64,000 nt of DNA from Pseudomonas agarici. GTDB lineage: Bacteria; Pseudomonadota; Gammaproteobacteria; Pseudomonadales; Pseudomonadaceae. This document shows positions 22,363 to 32,537 of the stretch, piece after piece. Made by a program: the position numbers and the translations under genes. The stretch is from contig NZ_FOAR01000002.1 in NCBI RefSeq assembly GCF_900109755.1, positions 248,001 through 312,000 on the forward strand. Reading direction: 5' to 3'. The notes under the pieces were generated by a model, which was not told the origin of the DNA, searched no databases, and was given only the letters and a program-made list of their open reading frames with translations. Position 1 is the first letter of the stretch, and every line of letters starts with the position of its first letter.

Positions 22363-22929
22363 TCACTGGTCCAGGTTCTGTGGCGGCGCTTCGCGTTTGG
22401 AGGCTGACAGCGAGGTCACCTTGAGCAGCAGGGCGAGGTGCCCGCTGTCGAGGAAGTTGAGTTGACCGTTCTTGATCTGGCTGATCTGGTTCAGGCGTTC
22501 ACTGGCACTGACCACGCCGTTGCTGTCGAAGCGGTTGACCCAGAACAGAGCTTCCACGTCGGTGAAACGCTTGAGCGTGAGGCTCAACGTGCCCTCCACG
22601 GGAAACTGGCCGAACTGTTCCTGGCCGGCAGTGATCGAGACCTTGCTCGGTTGGTCGCTGAGTGACTGCTGCCAGCTCTTGTGCAGCAATACTTCATAGT
22701 TGCCGCTGGCGCCGAGCTTGGCGACCATGTCGTTCAGCGCCGGCGTGCGCTCGTCGCCAGTGGTAACAGGTCTGGCGCCCTTGGCCCAGTCTTCGGGAGC
22801 CGGTTGGCTGAGGAACGGTTGTTCGAGGTTTTGTCGGATCAGGATCATTTCGACCTGATACTGCTCGTCGGCAAAGGCTGGCGGGGTAAGCAGGGCCAAC
22901 AACACGGCCAGCGAAGAGATCAGGCGCAT
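22363..22929 (-). CDS. CsiV-family periplasmic protein
   Basis: A 188-residue exported protein: signal peptide MRLISSLAVLLALLTPPAFA, then EQYQVEMILIRQ and the repeated beta pattern of the CsiV family (VEGTLSLTLKRFTDVEALFWVNRF). In Vibrio cholerae CsiV binds peptidoglycan and supports PBP1A with LpoA; the role in Pseudomonas is not established. It sits between mfd and the SNF2 helicase, all on the minus strand: 12 bases after mfd and seven before the helicase, so the three probably form one transcript. Confidence 0.75.
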   Translation of the reverse strand: MRLISSLAVLLALLTPPAFADEQYQVEMILIRQNLEQPFLSQPAPEDWAKGARPVTTGDERTPALNDMVAKLGASGNYEVLLHKSWQQSLSDQPSKVSITAGQEQFGQFPVEGTLSLTLKRFTDVEALFWVNRFDSNGVVSASERLNQISQIKNGQLNFLDSGHLALLLKVTSLSASKREAPPQNLDQ

Positions 22930-22941
22930 ACGGCGTCCTTA

Positions 22942-25900
22942 TCAAGCAGATTTCGGGGTGAGGCGCTCGAACAGCGCCTCTAGTGTACTAAAGCGTTCTT
23001 GCGCATGCTCCATCGGCACCATGAACTTGAACAGTGTGGCACCTTCGAATTTATAGCGATTGGGTTGCCCCTGGATCAGCTTGATCAATGCCAGGGGATC
23101 GACCGGCGTGTCCGCGGCGAACTCGATACGCCCGCCTTGCGGACCACCGTCGATTTTCTTGATGCCCAGTTGCTCGGCCTGCAGTTTCAGCAAGGTCAGG
23201 CGCACCAGGTTCTTGGTCGGTTCCGGCAGCAGGCCGAAGCGGTCGATCATTTCCACTTGCAGGTCCTTGAGACCGTCTTCGTCGGTCGCCGAGGCGATGC
23301 GCTTGTAGAGGATCAGGCGCGCATGGACGTCCGGCAGGTAATCTTCGGGGATCAGCGCCGGCAGGCGTAGGTTGATCTCCGGGCCGCCGCCCAGGGGCTG
23401 GTCGAGGTTGGGTTGCTCGCCTTTGCGAATGGATTTGACTGCGCGCTCGAGCATTTCCATGTACAGGGTGAAGCCCACCGCCTGGATCTGCCCGCTTTGG
23501 CCGTCGCCCAGCAGTTCGCCGGCACCGCGGATCTCCAGGTCGTTGGTGGCGAGTACAAAGCCGGCGCCGAGGTCCTGGGTATTGGCGATGGCCTCCAGGC
23601 GTTTCTCCGCGTCGGCGGTGATCTGCTGGCGAGCGGGCGTCAGCAGGTAGGCGTAGGCCTGGTGGTGACTGCGCCCGACCCGGCCACGCAACTGGTGCAA
23701 TTGGGCCAGGCCGAACTTGTCGGCGCGCTCAATGATGATGGTGTTGGCGCTCGGCACATCGATGCCGGTCTCGATGATGGTCGAGGCGATCAGCACGTTG
23801 AAGCGCTTGTGGTAGAAATCGCTCATCACCTGTTCGAGTTCGCGCTCGCGCATCTGCCCGTGGCCGATGCCGATGCGAGCTTCCGGCACCAGTTCGGCGA
23901 GGTCGGCGGCGCACTTCTCGATGGTCTTCACATCGTTGTGCAGGTAGTAGACTTGGCCTCCGCGCAACAGCTCGCGCAGCAGGGCTTCCTTGATCGTGCT
24001 TTTGTTCTGCTCCATGACGAAGGTGCGCACCGACAGGCGTCGGGCTGGCGGGGTGGCGATGATCGACAGGTCGCGCATACCCGACACCGCCATGTTCAGC
24101 GTGCGCGGAATCGGCGTGGCGGTCAGGGTGAGGATGTCGACTTCGCTGCGCAGGGCCTTGAGCTGTTCTTTCTGGCGCACGCCAAAACGGTGTTCTTCGT
24201 CGATGATCACCAAGCCCAGATTCTTGATCTTCACATCATCCTGCAGCAACTTGTGGGTGCCAATGACGATATCGATCTTGCCTTCGGCCAGCTCCGCCAC
24301 GGCGGCGTTCACCTCTTTGGCGGACTTGAAGCGGCTCATCACTTCGACGGTCACCGGCCAGTCGGCGAAGCGATCGCGGAAGCTGTTGTAGTGCTGTTGG
24401 GCGAGTAGCGTGGTCGGCACCAGGATCGCCACCTGCCTGCCGCCGTGGACTGCGATAAAGGCAGCGCGCATCGCCACTTCGGTTTTGCCGAAGCCCACGT
24501 CGCCACAGACCAGGCGGTCCATCGGCTTGGCCGAGAGCATGTCGGCGCGCACCGCCTCGATGGTGGTCTGCTGGTCCGGGGTTTCCTCGAACGGGAAGCC
24601 GGCGCTGAAAGTCGCATAGTCGGCTTTCGGATCGGCGAATGCATAACCTTCACGGGCGGCTCGACGGGCGTAGATGTCGAGCAGTTCGGCGGCGACGTCG
24701 CGGACCTGCTCGGCGGCCTTGCGCTTGGCTTTTTGCCAGGCTTCCGAGCCCAGGCGGTGCAGCGGTGCGAGGGCGTCGTCGCTGCCGGTGTAGCGGGCGA
24801 TCAGGTGCAGGTTGGCCACGGGCACGTAGAGCTTGGCGCCCTCGGCGTATTCCATGGTGAGGAATTCAGCGGCTTGATTGTCGATTTCCAGAGTAGCCAG
24901 GCCGAGGTAGCGACCGACGCCATGGTCGATATGTACCACCGGCGCGCCTTCGCGCAACTCGGTGAGGTTCTTGATGACGGCGTCGTTGTTAGCGTCGGCG
25001 CGTTTTTCCCGACGTCGGCGCTGCATCACGCGTTGGCCGAACAGCGGGCTTTCGGCAATCAGTGCCAGGGCTGGATCGTCAAGGACCAGGCCTTCGTCCA
25101 GCGGCGCGATGGTGATCGCCAGGCGCTCCTTCGCGGCGACGAAGTCGGGCCAACTGTCGACGGTCTTCGGGCGCAACTTGAGGCGTTCGAGCAGCTCCAA
25201 TAAGACTTCACGACGACCGGCGGATTCGGCGGTGAACAGCACCCGCCCGGGAAACTGGTCGAGGAACGCGGAGAGCGCCGCCAAGGGCTGGTTGGCTTTG
25301 GCCTCGATCGCCAGGTTCGGCAGTTCGCGGGTGGGGAAACGTTCGCGGCCTATACCGGTTTCCACATCTTGCTGGCTGGCGATGACCCGTGGCCAGCGTT
25401 TCAAGCGGGCGAAGCAGTCCTCCACCGGCAGGAACAGTTCAGCCGGCGGCAGTAGTGGGCGGGTTGGATCGACGCGGCGCTCTTCGTAGCGGTTGCGCAC
25501 ATCGTTCCAAAAGTTTTCCGCGGCCTGCTCGATGCCTGGCAGGGAGAACACTTGGGTGTCCTGAGGCAAGTAGTCGAACAAGGTCGAGGTTTCCTCGAAG
25601 AACAGCGGCAGGTAGTACTCGATGCCGGCAGGGGTGATCCCGCTGTTGAGGTCCTGGAAGATCGGGCAGCGGCGAAAGTCGACGTCGAAGCGTTCGCGAA
25701 AGCGCGCCTTGAAGCGGGTGACCGCTTCCTTTTGTAGCGGGAATTCCTTGGCCGGCAGCAGGCGCACCGAATCAACCTTGTCGATGGAGCGCTGGTTTTC
25801 CGGGTCGAAGGTGCGCAGCGTCTCGATCTCGTCATCGAACAGATCCACGCGGTAAGGCAGTTTACTGCCCATCGGGAACAGATCGATCAGGGCCCCACGC

Positions 25901-26391
25901 ACGGCAAATTCACCATGCTCATAGACCGTGTCGACACAGCGGTAGCCGGAGGCTTCCAGGCGGCTGCGCATCTGTTCGACGTCGAGTTTTTGGCCGATAT
26001 CCAGCACCAGGCTGCTACCCAGCAGGAACCGGGTCGGGGCCAGACGGTGCAGCGCGGTGGTGATCGGCACTACCAATACGCCATGTTCCAGCTCCGGCAG
26101 CCGGTAAAGGCTGGCGATGCGCTGAGAAATGATGTCCTGATGCGGTGAAAACAGATCGTAAGGCAGGGTTTCCCAGTCGGGAAAATGCAGTACCGGCAAA
26201 TCGGGGGCGAAGAAACTCAGCTCCTGTTCCAGTCGTTCAGCGCTCTGGCTGTCGGCGGTGAGCAGCAGGGTGAAGCGCCTGGCGGCGCTGGCGGCCTCGG
26301 CAATGGCCAGGCTCAGGGCGGCACCGGGGAGATTGCCCCAGTGCTGTTTACCTGCCGCAGCAGGGAGTAGCGGTAGACGCAGAACGGGCAC
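22942..26391 (-). CDS. mfd: Transcription-repair coupling factor Mfd
   Basis: An 1149-residue DNA translocase, one residue longer than E. coli Mfd. The N-terminal UvrB-like domain (HFPDWETLPYDLFSPHQD) recruits UvrA; the RNA polymerase interaction domain lies around 470-540 (GAPVVHIDHGVGRYLGL), and the RecG-like motor follows (CGDVGFGKTEVAMRAAF, IIDEEHRFGVRQKE, TATPIPRTLN, LRGRVGRS). It removes stalled RNA polymerase and directs excision repair to the template strand. The start is GTG at 26391; the first residues align with E. coli Mfd although no Shine-Dalgarno site is evident. It is divergent from gap. Confidence 0.97.
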   Translation of the reverse strand: MPVLRLPLLPAAAGKQHWGNLPGAALSLAIAEAASAARRFTLLLTADSQSAERLEQELSFFAPDLPVLHFPDWETLPYDLFSPHQDIISQRIASLYRLPELEHGVLVVPITTALHRLAPTRFLLGSSLVLDIGQKLDVEQMRSRLEASGYRCVDTVYEHGEFAVRGALIDLFPMGSKLPYRVDLFDDEIETLRTFDPENQRSIDKVDSVRLLPAKEFPLQKEAVTRFKARFRERFDVDFRRCPIFQDLNSGITPAGIEYYLPLFFEETSTLFDYLPQDTQVFSLPGIEQAAENFWNDVRNRYEERRVDPTRPLLPPAELFLPVEDCFARLKRWPRVIASQQDVETGIGRERFPTRELPNLAIEAKANQPLAALSAFLDQFPGRVLFTAESAGRREVLLELLERLKLRPKTVDSWPDFVAAKERLAITIAPLDEGLVLDDPALALIAESPLFGQRVMQRRRREKRADANNDAVIKNLTELREGAPVVHIDHGVGRYLGLATLEIDNQAAEFLTMEYAEGAKLYVPVANLHLIARYTGSDDALAPLHRLGSEAWQKAKRKAAEQVRDVAAELLDIYARRAAREGYAFADPKADYATFSAGFPFEETPDQQTTIEAVRADMLSAKPMDRLVCGDVGFGKTEVAMRAAFIAVHGGRQVAILVPTTLLAQQHYNSFRDRFADWPVTVEVMSRFKSAKEVNAAVAELAEGKIDIVIGTHKLLQDDVKIKNLGLVIIDEEHRFGVRQKEQLKALRSEVDILTLTATPIPRTLNMAVSGMRDLSIIATPPARRLSVRTFVMEQNKSTIKEALLRELLRGGQVYYLHNDVKTIEKCAADLAELVPEARIGIGHGQMRERELEQVMSDFYHKRFNVLIASTIIETGIDVPSANTIIIERADKFGLAQLHQLRGRVGRSHHQAYAYLLTPARQQITADAEKRLEAIANTQDLGAGFVLATNDLEIRGAGELLGDGQSGQIQAVGFTLYMEMLERAVKSIRKGEQPNLDQPLGGGPEINLRLPALIPEDYLPDVHARLILYKRIASATDEDGLKDLQVEMIDRFGLLPEPTKNLVRLTLLKLQAEQLGIKKIDGGPQGGRIEFAADTPVDPLALIKLIQGQPNRYKFEGATLFKFMVPMEHAQERFSTLEALFERLTPKSA

Positions 26392-26758
26392 GGAAGGTTG
26401 AGCTCCAAGCGTTGCGACAAAGTCGGTAATTGTAGCGGCCTAGGGTGCCGCCTGTCAGTTGTAGACTGTGTCTATTACAGGTTGGGGGAAAATGTAGTGG
26501 CTATGATAAGAAATAGCGCTTTTATGCTGAATAGGTGGTGCCATATTGCACGGGTAGTTCGGAGGGTTACAGACAAGTTATGGTGAGCGCTCCAAAATGG
26601 TGCGCTCCGAAGGCCGCGTATTTACTGGCCTTGCGCGGGGTGAGAAGTTTCTGTGTGGAGTTTTATGGGCAATTGCGCGACAGCCGCGCATTGCTCGTCG
26701 GGCGACTGGACTGCATAATGTAGCCCCTTTTTTCAGCCCCTACATGTGGAAGGTTCCC
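26392..26758. other. Divergent mfd/gap intergenic region
   Basis: These 367 bases hold no supported gene. An imperfect hairpin GAGCGC/GCGCTC lies at 26585-26607. A CATAAT hexamer at about 26714-26719 is a possible -10 element for gap, but no good -35 partner is seen. Confidence 0.5.
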
Positions 26759-28207
26759 GTGACTCAGAAGCCCGACCAGTGTCTTGGTGAGTGGATTGAT
26801 CGTGAAGCGCTTGCAGAAGCGATGATTCCGCTTATCGGTCAGCTCTACCGCAATAACAATGTGGTGAGTTCGATCTATGGCCGCAGCCTGATCAACCAGT
26901 CTGTCATCGCGATTCTCAAGGCTCACCGCTTTGCTCGCCATCGTCAGACCGATGATGTCGAACTGTCCGTCCACGAGACTTTCCCGCTGCTCAAGGCCAT
27001 GAGCGAGCTCAAGCTGGGCGCCGCTTCGGTGGATCTCGGCAAGTTGGCCGTGAAGTTCAAGACTCAGGGCAATGGTCGCAGCGCCGAGCAGTTCGTCCGC
27101 GAAGAGCTGGCCGATGTCGTCGGTCAGCAGAATGTTTGCGCACGCAAGGGCACTGACGTGGTGCTGTACGGCTTTGGTCGTATCGGTCGTCTGCTGGCGC
27201 GTATCCTGATCGAGAAAACCGGTGGCGGCGACGGATTGCGCCTGCGCGCCATCGTCGTGCGCAAAGGCGCCGAGAACGACCTGACCAAGCGCGCCAGCCT
27301 GCTGCGCCGCGACTCGGTGCATGGTTCGTTCAACGGCACCATCACCATCGACGAAGAAAACAACACCATCACCGCCAACGGTAACCTGATCCAGGTGATC
27401 TACGCGAAGAGTCCGAGCGAGGTGGACTACACCCGGTACGGCATCAAGAACGCCCTGCTGGTGGACAACACCGGCGTATGGCGTGACGCCGACGGCCTGG
27501 GTCAGCACCTGGCCTGTCCGGGTATCGACCGCGTGGTCTTGACCGCGCCGGGCAAAGGCAAGCTGAAGAACATCGTGCATGGCATCAACCACGGTGAAAT
27601 CACCGCTGACGATAAGATCGTTTCCGCGGCGTCCTGCACCACCAACGCCATCGTGCCGGTGCTCAAGGCCGTCAACGACAAGTTCGGCATCATCAACGGC
27701 CACGTCGAAACCGTTCACTCGTACACCAACGACCAGAACCTGATCGACAACTTCCACAAGGGCGATCGCCGTGGCCGCAGCGCGGCGCTGAATATGGTGA
27801 TCACCGAGACCGGTGCCGCCACTGCTGCCGCCAAGGCCTTGCCTGAGCTGGCCGGCAAACTGACCGGCAATGCGATTCGCGTACCGACTCCGAACGTGTC
27901 GATGGCGATTCTGAACCTCAACCTGGAGACTGCCACCAGCCGCGAGGAGATGAACGAGTACCTGCGCTATGTGGCGCTGCACTCGGATCTGCACAAGCAG
28001 ATCGACTTCGTCAACTCGCAGGAAGTGGTGTCCACCGACTTCGTCGGTTCGCGCCACGCTGGTGTGGTCGATGCCGAGGCGACGATCTGCAACGATAACC
28101 GTGTTGTCCTGTACGTCTGGTACGACAACGAGTTCGGTTACAGCTGCCAGGTGGTGCGTGTGATGGAAGATATGGCTGGGGTCAACCCGCCAGCGCTTCC
28201 ACACTAA
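26759..28207 (+). CDS. gap: Glyceraldehyde-3-phosphate dehydrogenase, long N-extended type
   Basis: A 482-residue protein, about 140 residues longer than classical GAPDH (about 330-335). The extra N-terminal region (CLGEWIDREALAEAMIPLIG ... RFARHRQ) is helical. The NAD fold starts near 135 (VVLYGFGRIGRLLARI), the catalytic cysteine is Cys293 in SAASCTTN, and WYDNEFGYSCQ closes the core. GTG at 26759 with GGAAGG five bases upstream is preferred; the in-frame ATG five codons earlier lacks a ribosome site. The match to P. aeruginosa PA3001 beside mfd is positional. Whether it works in glycolysis or gluconeogenesis is not shown by sequence. Confidence 0.93.
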   Translation: MTQKPDQCLGEWIDREALAEAMIPLIGQLYRNNNVVSSIYGRSLINQSVIAILKAHRFARHRQTDDVELSVHETFPLLKAMSELKLGAASVDLGKLAVKFKTQGNGRSAEQFVREELADVVGQQNVCARKGTDVVLYGFGRIGRLLARILIEKTGGGDGLRLRAIVVRKGAENDLTKRASLLRRDSVHGSFNGTITIDEENNTITANGNLIQVIYAKSPSEVDYTRYGIKNALLVDNTGVWRDADGLGQHLACPGIDRVVLTAPGKGKLKNIVHGINHGEITADDKIVSAASCTTNAIVPVLKAVNDKFGIINGHVETVHSYTNDQNLIDNFHKGDRRGRSAALNMVITETGAATAAAKALPELAGKLTGNAIRVPTPNVSMAILNLNLETATSREEMNEYLRYVALHSDLHKQIDFVNSQEVVSTDFVGSRHAGVVDAEATICNDNRVVLYVWYDNEFGYSCQVVRVMEDMAGVNPPALPH

Positions 28208-28215
28208 GCAACAGC

Positions 28216-28259
28216 CGCCAACAAAAACGCCCCGACTAGTCGGGGCGTTTTTGTTGGCG
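28216..28259. terminator. 44-bp perfect palindrome, bidirectional terminator
   Basis: All 44 bases are self-complementary around the centre CTAG (28236-28239): the two arms pair over 20 bp, with a GC core ACGCCCCGA and flanking A5/T5 runs. It lies nine bases after the gap stop and two bases before the stop of the converging MFS gene, so it terminates both. Confidence 0.92.
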
Positions 28260-28260
28260 A

Positions 28261-29559
28261 TCAAACCTGGCTGGGGGCCGTCACTTGTGCGGTGCGCAGT
28301 TCATGCCTGTTACCATGGAACAGCACCAGGGTAGCGATCAGCCCCAGTACGGCCGCACCACTGAGCCAGATGCCCGGAGCCGCCTTATTGTCCAGTACGT
28401 GGATCAGGTAGGTGCAGGCCGCCGGCGTGAAGCCGCCGAAGGTCGCCGTCGCCAGGCTGTAGGCCAGGGAGAAGCCCGTGGTGCGGACTTCCACTGGCAT
28501 GATCTCGGTCAGGGCTACCACCATTGCGCCGTTGTACGAACCGTAGAGGAACGACAACCACAACTCGGCAATCAGCAGATGGCTGAAACTCGGGTTTACC
28601 ACCAGCCAGGACAGCACTGGATAGGCCGTAAGGATCGCCAGGATGGTCGCCCCCAACAGTAACGGCTTGCGGCCGATCTTATCGGAAACGGCGCCCATCA
28701 CCGGCAGCCAGAAGAAGTTCGACAGGCCGATGCACACGGTCACCAGCAACGCGTCGAAGTCCGACAGGTGCAGTTCGTTCTTGCCGAAGGTCGGGGTGTA
28801 GGCGGTGATCAGATAGAACGATACCGTGGTCATGACCACCAGCGCCATGCCCGCCAGCACCAGGCCGAAGTTCTGGCTGATCGAACGCATGACTTCCTGT
28901 AAGGTGGGGCGATGTTTGCGTGCCTGGAATTCAGGTGTCTCTTCCAGCGAGCGGCGGATGATGAAGATCGTCGGGACGATCATGCAGCCGATCAGGAACG
29001 GCACGCGCCAACCCCATTCACCCATTTGCTCGGGGCTCAGCCAGTGGTTCAAAGCCACCCCCAGCAAGCCGGCGAAGACCACTGCGGCCTGTTGACTGGC
29101 AGACTGCCAACTGACGAAAAAGCCTTTGCGGCCCGGCGTCGAGATCTCGGCCAGGTAGACCGAAACACCGCCCAGCTCTACCCCAGCAGAGAAACCCTGC
29201 AACAGACGGCCCAACAGGACCAGCAGCGGTGCCGCCACGCCGAGGGTTGCGTAACCCGGCACACCGGCAATCAACACCGTGCCTGCAGCCATCATCGCCA
29301 AGGTGATGATCAGCCCCTGACGACGACCATGGCGGTCGATGTAGGCACCGAGAAAGATCGCACCCAGCGGACGCATCAGGAAACCGGCACCGAAGGTAGC
29401 CAGAGAAAGCATCAGGGAGGCAAATGCACTGTCGGCCGGAAAGAAGGTTTTAGCGATGGCCGTGGCATAGAAGCCATAGACCATGAAGTCGAACATCTCA
29501 AGAAAGTTACCGCTGACAACGCGAAAAATCGCCTTGCCCTTGCCTGTACTCAAGGCCAT
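28261..29559 (-). CDS. MFS carboxylate/proton symporter, citrate/tricarballylate type
   Basis: A 432-residue inner-membrane protein with about 12 hydrophobic segments. It belongs to the metabolite:H+ symporter group: [16 protein letters not shown] near the N terminus, [12 protein letters not shown] in the loop between helices 2 and 3, [13 protein letters not shown] in helix 4 and [10 protein letters not shown] in the middle loop. Length and motifs resemble CitA and TcuC, which carry citrate or tricarballylate; substrate is inferred. The ATG at 29559 is preferred to the one 49 codons upstream because the family starts here. In P. aeruginosa this interval instead holds aroP1 and nqrA-F. Confidence 0.82.
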   Translation of the reverse strand: MALSTGKGKAIFRVVSGNFLEMFDFMVYGFYATAIAKTFFPADSAFASLMLSLATFGAGFLMRPLGAIFLGAYIDRHGRRQGLIITLAMMAAGTVLIAGVPGYATLGVAAPLLVLLGRLLQGFSAGVELGGVSVYLAEISTPGRKGFFVSWQSASQQAAVVFAGLLGVALNHWLSPEQMGEWGWRVPFLIGCMIVPTIFIIRRSLEETPEFQARKHRPTLQEVMRSISQNFGLVLAGMALVVMTTVSFYLITAYTPTFGKNELHLSDFDALLVTVCIGLSNFFWLPVMGAVSDKIGRKPLLLGATILAILTAYPVLSWLVVNPSFSHLLIAELWLSFLYGSYNGAMVVALTEIMPVEVRTTGFSLAYSLATATFGGFTPAACTYLIHVLDNKAAPGIWLSGAAVLGLIATLVLFHGNRHELRTAQVTAPSQV

Positions 29560-29895
29560 TTTTATCCACCACGTTGGCTTTCGAAGCAATCTTTCGTCGT
29601 TGTTCCTCGTGACTGATCCTTTCAGGTATCCGCAAGCTGGAAGAACAGTTTGTAACAATATGTGTATTGCCGAGGTCAGGCAACAAAAACCCCAGCCTCT
29701 GAGCAAAATGCCATAATCTGGCCACTAGAGCGTCTCAGTTGGTTTTTGGGGTGAGCAAGGTCGCGTGCCGCGGGGCTGAAAAGGTGTCCGAGACTAACCC
29801 AACACTGAAGGGCACCCAGGTGAGTTCCGAAGGCCGGCGGCCTGCAACGATCTAACGCATACTACGCAACCTCCAACGATGCCTTCTTAGCGATC
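29560..29895. other. Divergent intergenic region before apbE
   Basis: These 336 bases separate the MFS gene and apbE. I see no coding frame with a ribosome site, no strong palindrome and no clear promoter pair; it presumably holds the two divergent promoters. Confidence 0.5.
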
Positions 29896-30936
29896 ATGTT
29901 ATTTCCAGGCCCCAGGATTTTCTTACGAACAGGTATGCCATGGCTCGCCACCGCGTTCCTGCTGATCTGCGGCTGCGGTTCGCAAGACTCCCTGGAGCGG
30001 TTTGGTGGGCCTACCATGGGCAGTACCTATTCCATCCAATACGTGCGGCGTGCGGATGGGCCAGTGGCCCGTGAGGTCAAGGCCGAAGTCGAGGCGATTT
30101 TGGCTGAGGTCGACCAGCAGATGTCGACCTATCGCAGCGACTCCGATATTGAACAGTTCAACGATCTGCCGGCCCATCGCTGTCGTCCCATGCCTGCCTC
30201 GATTCTGCGATTGGTGCGCGTGGGCGAGGAGTTGGCGCGGGCCAGCCAGGGAGCCTACGACCTGACGGTCGAGCCGCTGATGAATCTCTGGGGCTTTGGT
30301 CCGCAAGGGCGCAAGGAACAAGTGCCGCAGGCCGCGCAACTGGCCGAGGCCCGCCAACGCGTCGGGCACCTGCATCTGCGTGTCGAGGCCGAACGGTTGT
30401 GCAAGGACGCGGCCGTGCGGGTCGACTTCGATAGCATCGCCGCAGGCTACACGGTGGACCGGATTGCCGAGCGGCTGACGGCGATGGGCATTGAGAGCTT
30501 TCTAGCCGAGGTCACGGGCGAACTCAAGGCAGTGGGCCGCAAACCCGACGGCAGCCCCTGGCGCGTTGCGCTGGAAGAACCGCGCGACGACCGGCAGGTC
30601 GCGCAACGCGTCATCGATATCGATGGCTACGGGGTGTCCACTTCCGGTGACTATCGCAATTATTTCGAGCAGGATGGCAGGCGGTACTCCCACACCTTCG
30701 ATGCGCTCACCGGCGCGCCGATTACCCACGGGCTGGCGGCGGTCACGGTGATCGATCCCTCGACCCTGATGGCCGATGGGTTATCGACGATGCTGTTGAT
30801 CCTGGGCCCCGAGCGCGGTTGGGACTACGCGCAGGAGCACGATATCGCTGCATTTTTTGTGGTGCGTGCCGATACCGGTTTCGTCACGCGAACGAATTTG
30901 GCGTTTGACCGATTGTTCAGCGACAAGGCACATTAA
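29896..30936 (+). CDS. apbE: FAD:protein FMN transferase ApbE
   Basis: A 346-residue periplasmic lipoprotein: signal segment WLATAFLLICGCGSQ with Cys as likely lipidation site, then GGPTMGSTYSIQYV, VDQQMSTYRSDSDIEQFN and YSHTFDALTGAPITHG, all typical of ApbE. The enzyme transfers FMN from FAD to a threonine of target flavoproteins such as NqrB, NqrC, RnfD and RnfG. A second ATG at 29935 is a plausible shorter start; neither has a strong ribosome site. In P. aeruginosa it follows the nqr operon; no nqr gene is present here, so its client is elsewhere in the genome. Confidence 0.9.
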   Translation: MLFPGPRIFLRTGMPWLATAFLLICGCGSQDSLERFGGPTMGSTYSIQYVRRADGPVAREVKAEVEAILAEVDQQMSTYRSDSDIEQFNDLPAHRCRPMPASILRLVRVGEELARASQGAYDLTVEPLMNLWGFGPQGRKEQVPQAAQLAEARQRVGHLHLRVEAERLCKDAAVRVDFDSIAAGYTVDRIAERLTAMGIESFLAEVTGELKAVGRKPDGSPWRVALEEPRDDRQVAQRVIDIDGYGVSTSGDYRNYFEQDGRRYSHTFDALTGAPITHGLAAVTVIDPSTLMADGLSTMLLILGPERGWDYAQEHDIAAFFVVRADTGFVTRTNLAFDRLFSDKAH

Positions 30937-31100
30937 CTTGAGTGCCTGGGCCTAGCCCGCGACGCGGCCAAGGGTTAGTGTGCGCGGCGTTAACGTTTCT
31001 ATAGACTGCACACCGAGATTTGATCCTTCATGTCGTCGGTTGCGACATGGTTTAGCCGCAGGTGCCAGAGGGGTGCCTCGGCCTGTTCTGAGGAGTACGC

Positions 31101-32495
31101 ATGGCTGTCTACAACTACGACGTGGTGGTACTGGGTTCTGGGCCCGCTGGAGAAGGTGCGGCGATGAACGCCGCCAAAGCAGGGCGCAAGGTGGCGATGG
31201 TCGACAGCCGTCGGCAGGTTGGCGGCAACAGCACCCACCTGGGGACCATCCCGTCCAAGGCCCTGCGTCACTCTGTACGACAGATCATGCAGTTCAACAC
31301 TAACCCGATGTTCCGGGCCATCGGTGAGCCACGCTGGTTCTCCTTCCCGGATGTGCTCAAGAGTGCGGAAAAGGTGATCTCCAAGCAGGTTGCCTCGCGC
31401 ACTGGTTACTATGCCCGTAACCGCGTGGACCTGTTTTTCGGCACTGGCAGCTTCGCCGACGAGCAGACCATCGAAGTGGTTTGCTCCAACGGCGTGGTCG
31501 AGACGCTGGTGGCCAGGCACATCATCATCGCTACCGGTTCGCGGCCTTATCGCCCAGCCGATATCGATTTCCATCACCCGCGTATCTACGACAGCGACAC
31601 GATCCTCAGCCTGGGCCATACCCCGCGCAAGCTGATTATCTACGGGGCCGGGGTGATCGGTTGCGAATACGCCTCGATCTTCAGTGGTCTGGGGGTGCTG
31701 GTGGAACTGGTGGATAACCGCGACCAGTTGCTCAGCTTCCTCGACTCGGAGATTTCCCAGGCGCTGAGCTACCACTTCAGCAACAACAACATCACCGTGC
31801 GCCACAACGAAGAGTACGAGCGCGTCGAGGGCCTGGACAATGGGGTGATCCTGCACCTGAAGTCGGGCAAGAAAATCAAGGCCGATGCCTTGCTTTGGTG
31901 TAACGGCCGTACCGGCAACACCGATAAGCTGGGCATGGAGAACATCGGGGTCAAGGTCAACGGCCGTGGCCAGATCGAGGTCGACGAGAACTATCGTACC
32001 TGCGTGCCCAACATCTATGGTGCTGGCGATGTGATCGGCTGGCCGAGCCTGGCCAGTGCCGCCCACGACCAGGGCCGTTCGGCGGCGGGCAGCATTGTCG
32101 ACAACGGTAGCTGGCGCTATGTCAACGACGTGCCGACCGGGATCTACACCATTCCGGAGATCAGCTCGATCGGCAAGAACGAGCATGAACTGACCAAGGC
32201 CAAGGTGCCTTACGAAGTGGGCAAGGCATTCTTCAAGAGCATGGCCCGGGCGCAGATCGCCGGCGAGCCACAAGGCATGTTGAAGATCCTGTTCCACCGC
32301 GAGACCCTGGAGGTCCTCGGCGTTCATTGCTTCGGTTACCAGGCCTCGGAGATCGTGCACATTGGCCAGGCGATCATGAACCAGCCGGGCGAGAACAACA
32401 CCCTGAAGTACTTCGTCAACACCACCTTCAACTACCCGACCATGGCCGAAGCCTATCGGGTAGCGGCTTATGATGGTCTCAACCGGCTTTTTTGA
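31101..32495 (+). CDS. sthA: Soluble pyridine nucleotide transhydrogenase
   Basis: A 464-residue FAD flavoprotein, the usual length, that balances NADPH and NADH. The FAD site is [20 protein letters not shown] at the N terminus, the NAD site [15 protein letters not shown] near 178, and the dimer domain carries [13 protein letters not shown]. Where related disulfide reductases have a CxxxxC pair, this protein has [15 protein letters not shown] without cysteines, as is typical of SthA. GAGGAG stands five bases before the ATG at 31101. It follows apbE with a 160-base gap, as in P. aeruginosa apart from the missing small nqrM gene. Confidence 0.96.
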   Translation: MAVYNYDVVVLGSGPAGEGAAMNAAKAGRKVAMVDSRRQVGGNSTHLGTIPSKALRHSVRQIMQFNTNPMFRAIGEPRWFSFPDVLKSAEKVISKQVASRTGYYARNRVDLFFGTGSFADEQTIEVVCSNGVVETLVARHIIIATGSRPYRPADIDFHHPRIYDSDTILSLGHTPRKLIIYGAGVIGCEYASIFSGLGVLVELVDNRDQLLSFLDSEISQALSYHFSNNNITVRHNEEYERVEGLDNGVILHLKSGKKIKADALLWCNGRTGNTDKLGMENIGVKVNGRGQIEVDENYRTCVPNIYGAGDVIGWPSLASAAHDQGRSAAGSIVDNGSWRYVNDVPTGIYTIPEISSIGKNEHELTKAKVPYEVGKAFFKSMARAQIAGEPQGMLKILFHRETLEVLGVHCFGYQASEIVHIGQAIMNQPGENNTLKYFVNTTFNYPTMAEAYRVAAYDGLNRLF

Positions 32496-32497
32496 GC

Positions 32498-32530
32498 GGC
32501 TCCGGCCGGTGGCCTGAGCCGGCCGGGGAG
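32498..32530. terminator. GC-rich hairpin between sthA and the GDPD gene
   Basis: The segment contains CTCCGGCCGG and CCGGCCGGGGAG, which can pair with a two-base bulge. It has no T-run. Position between two converging genes suggests a transcript end structure. Confidence 0.4.
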
Positions 32531-32537
32531 ACCGATT

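Noticed and set aside
26663..28264. 533-codon frame antisense to gap
   Set aside because: Mirror of the GAPDH coding sequence; no ribosome site and no recognisable domain.
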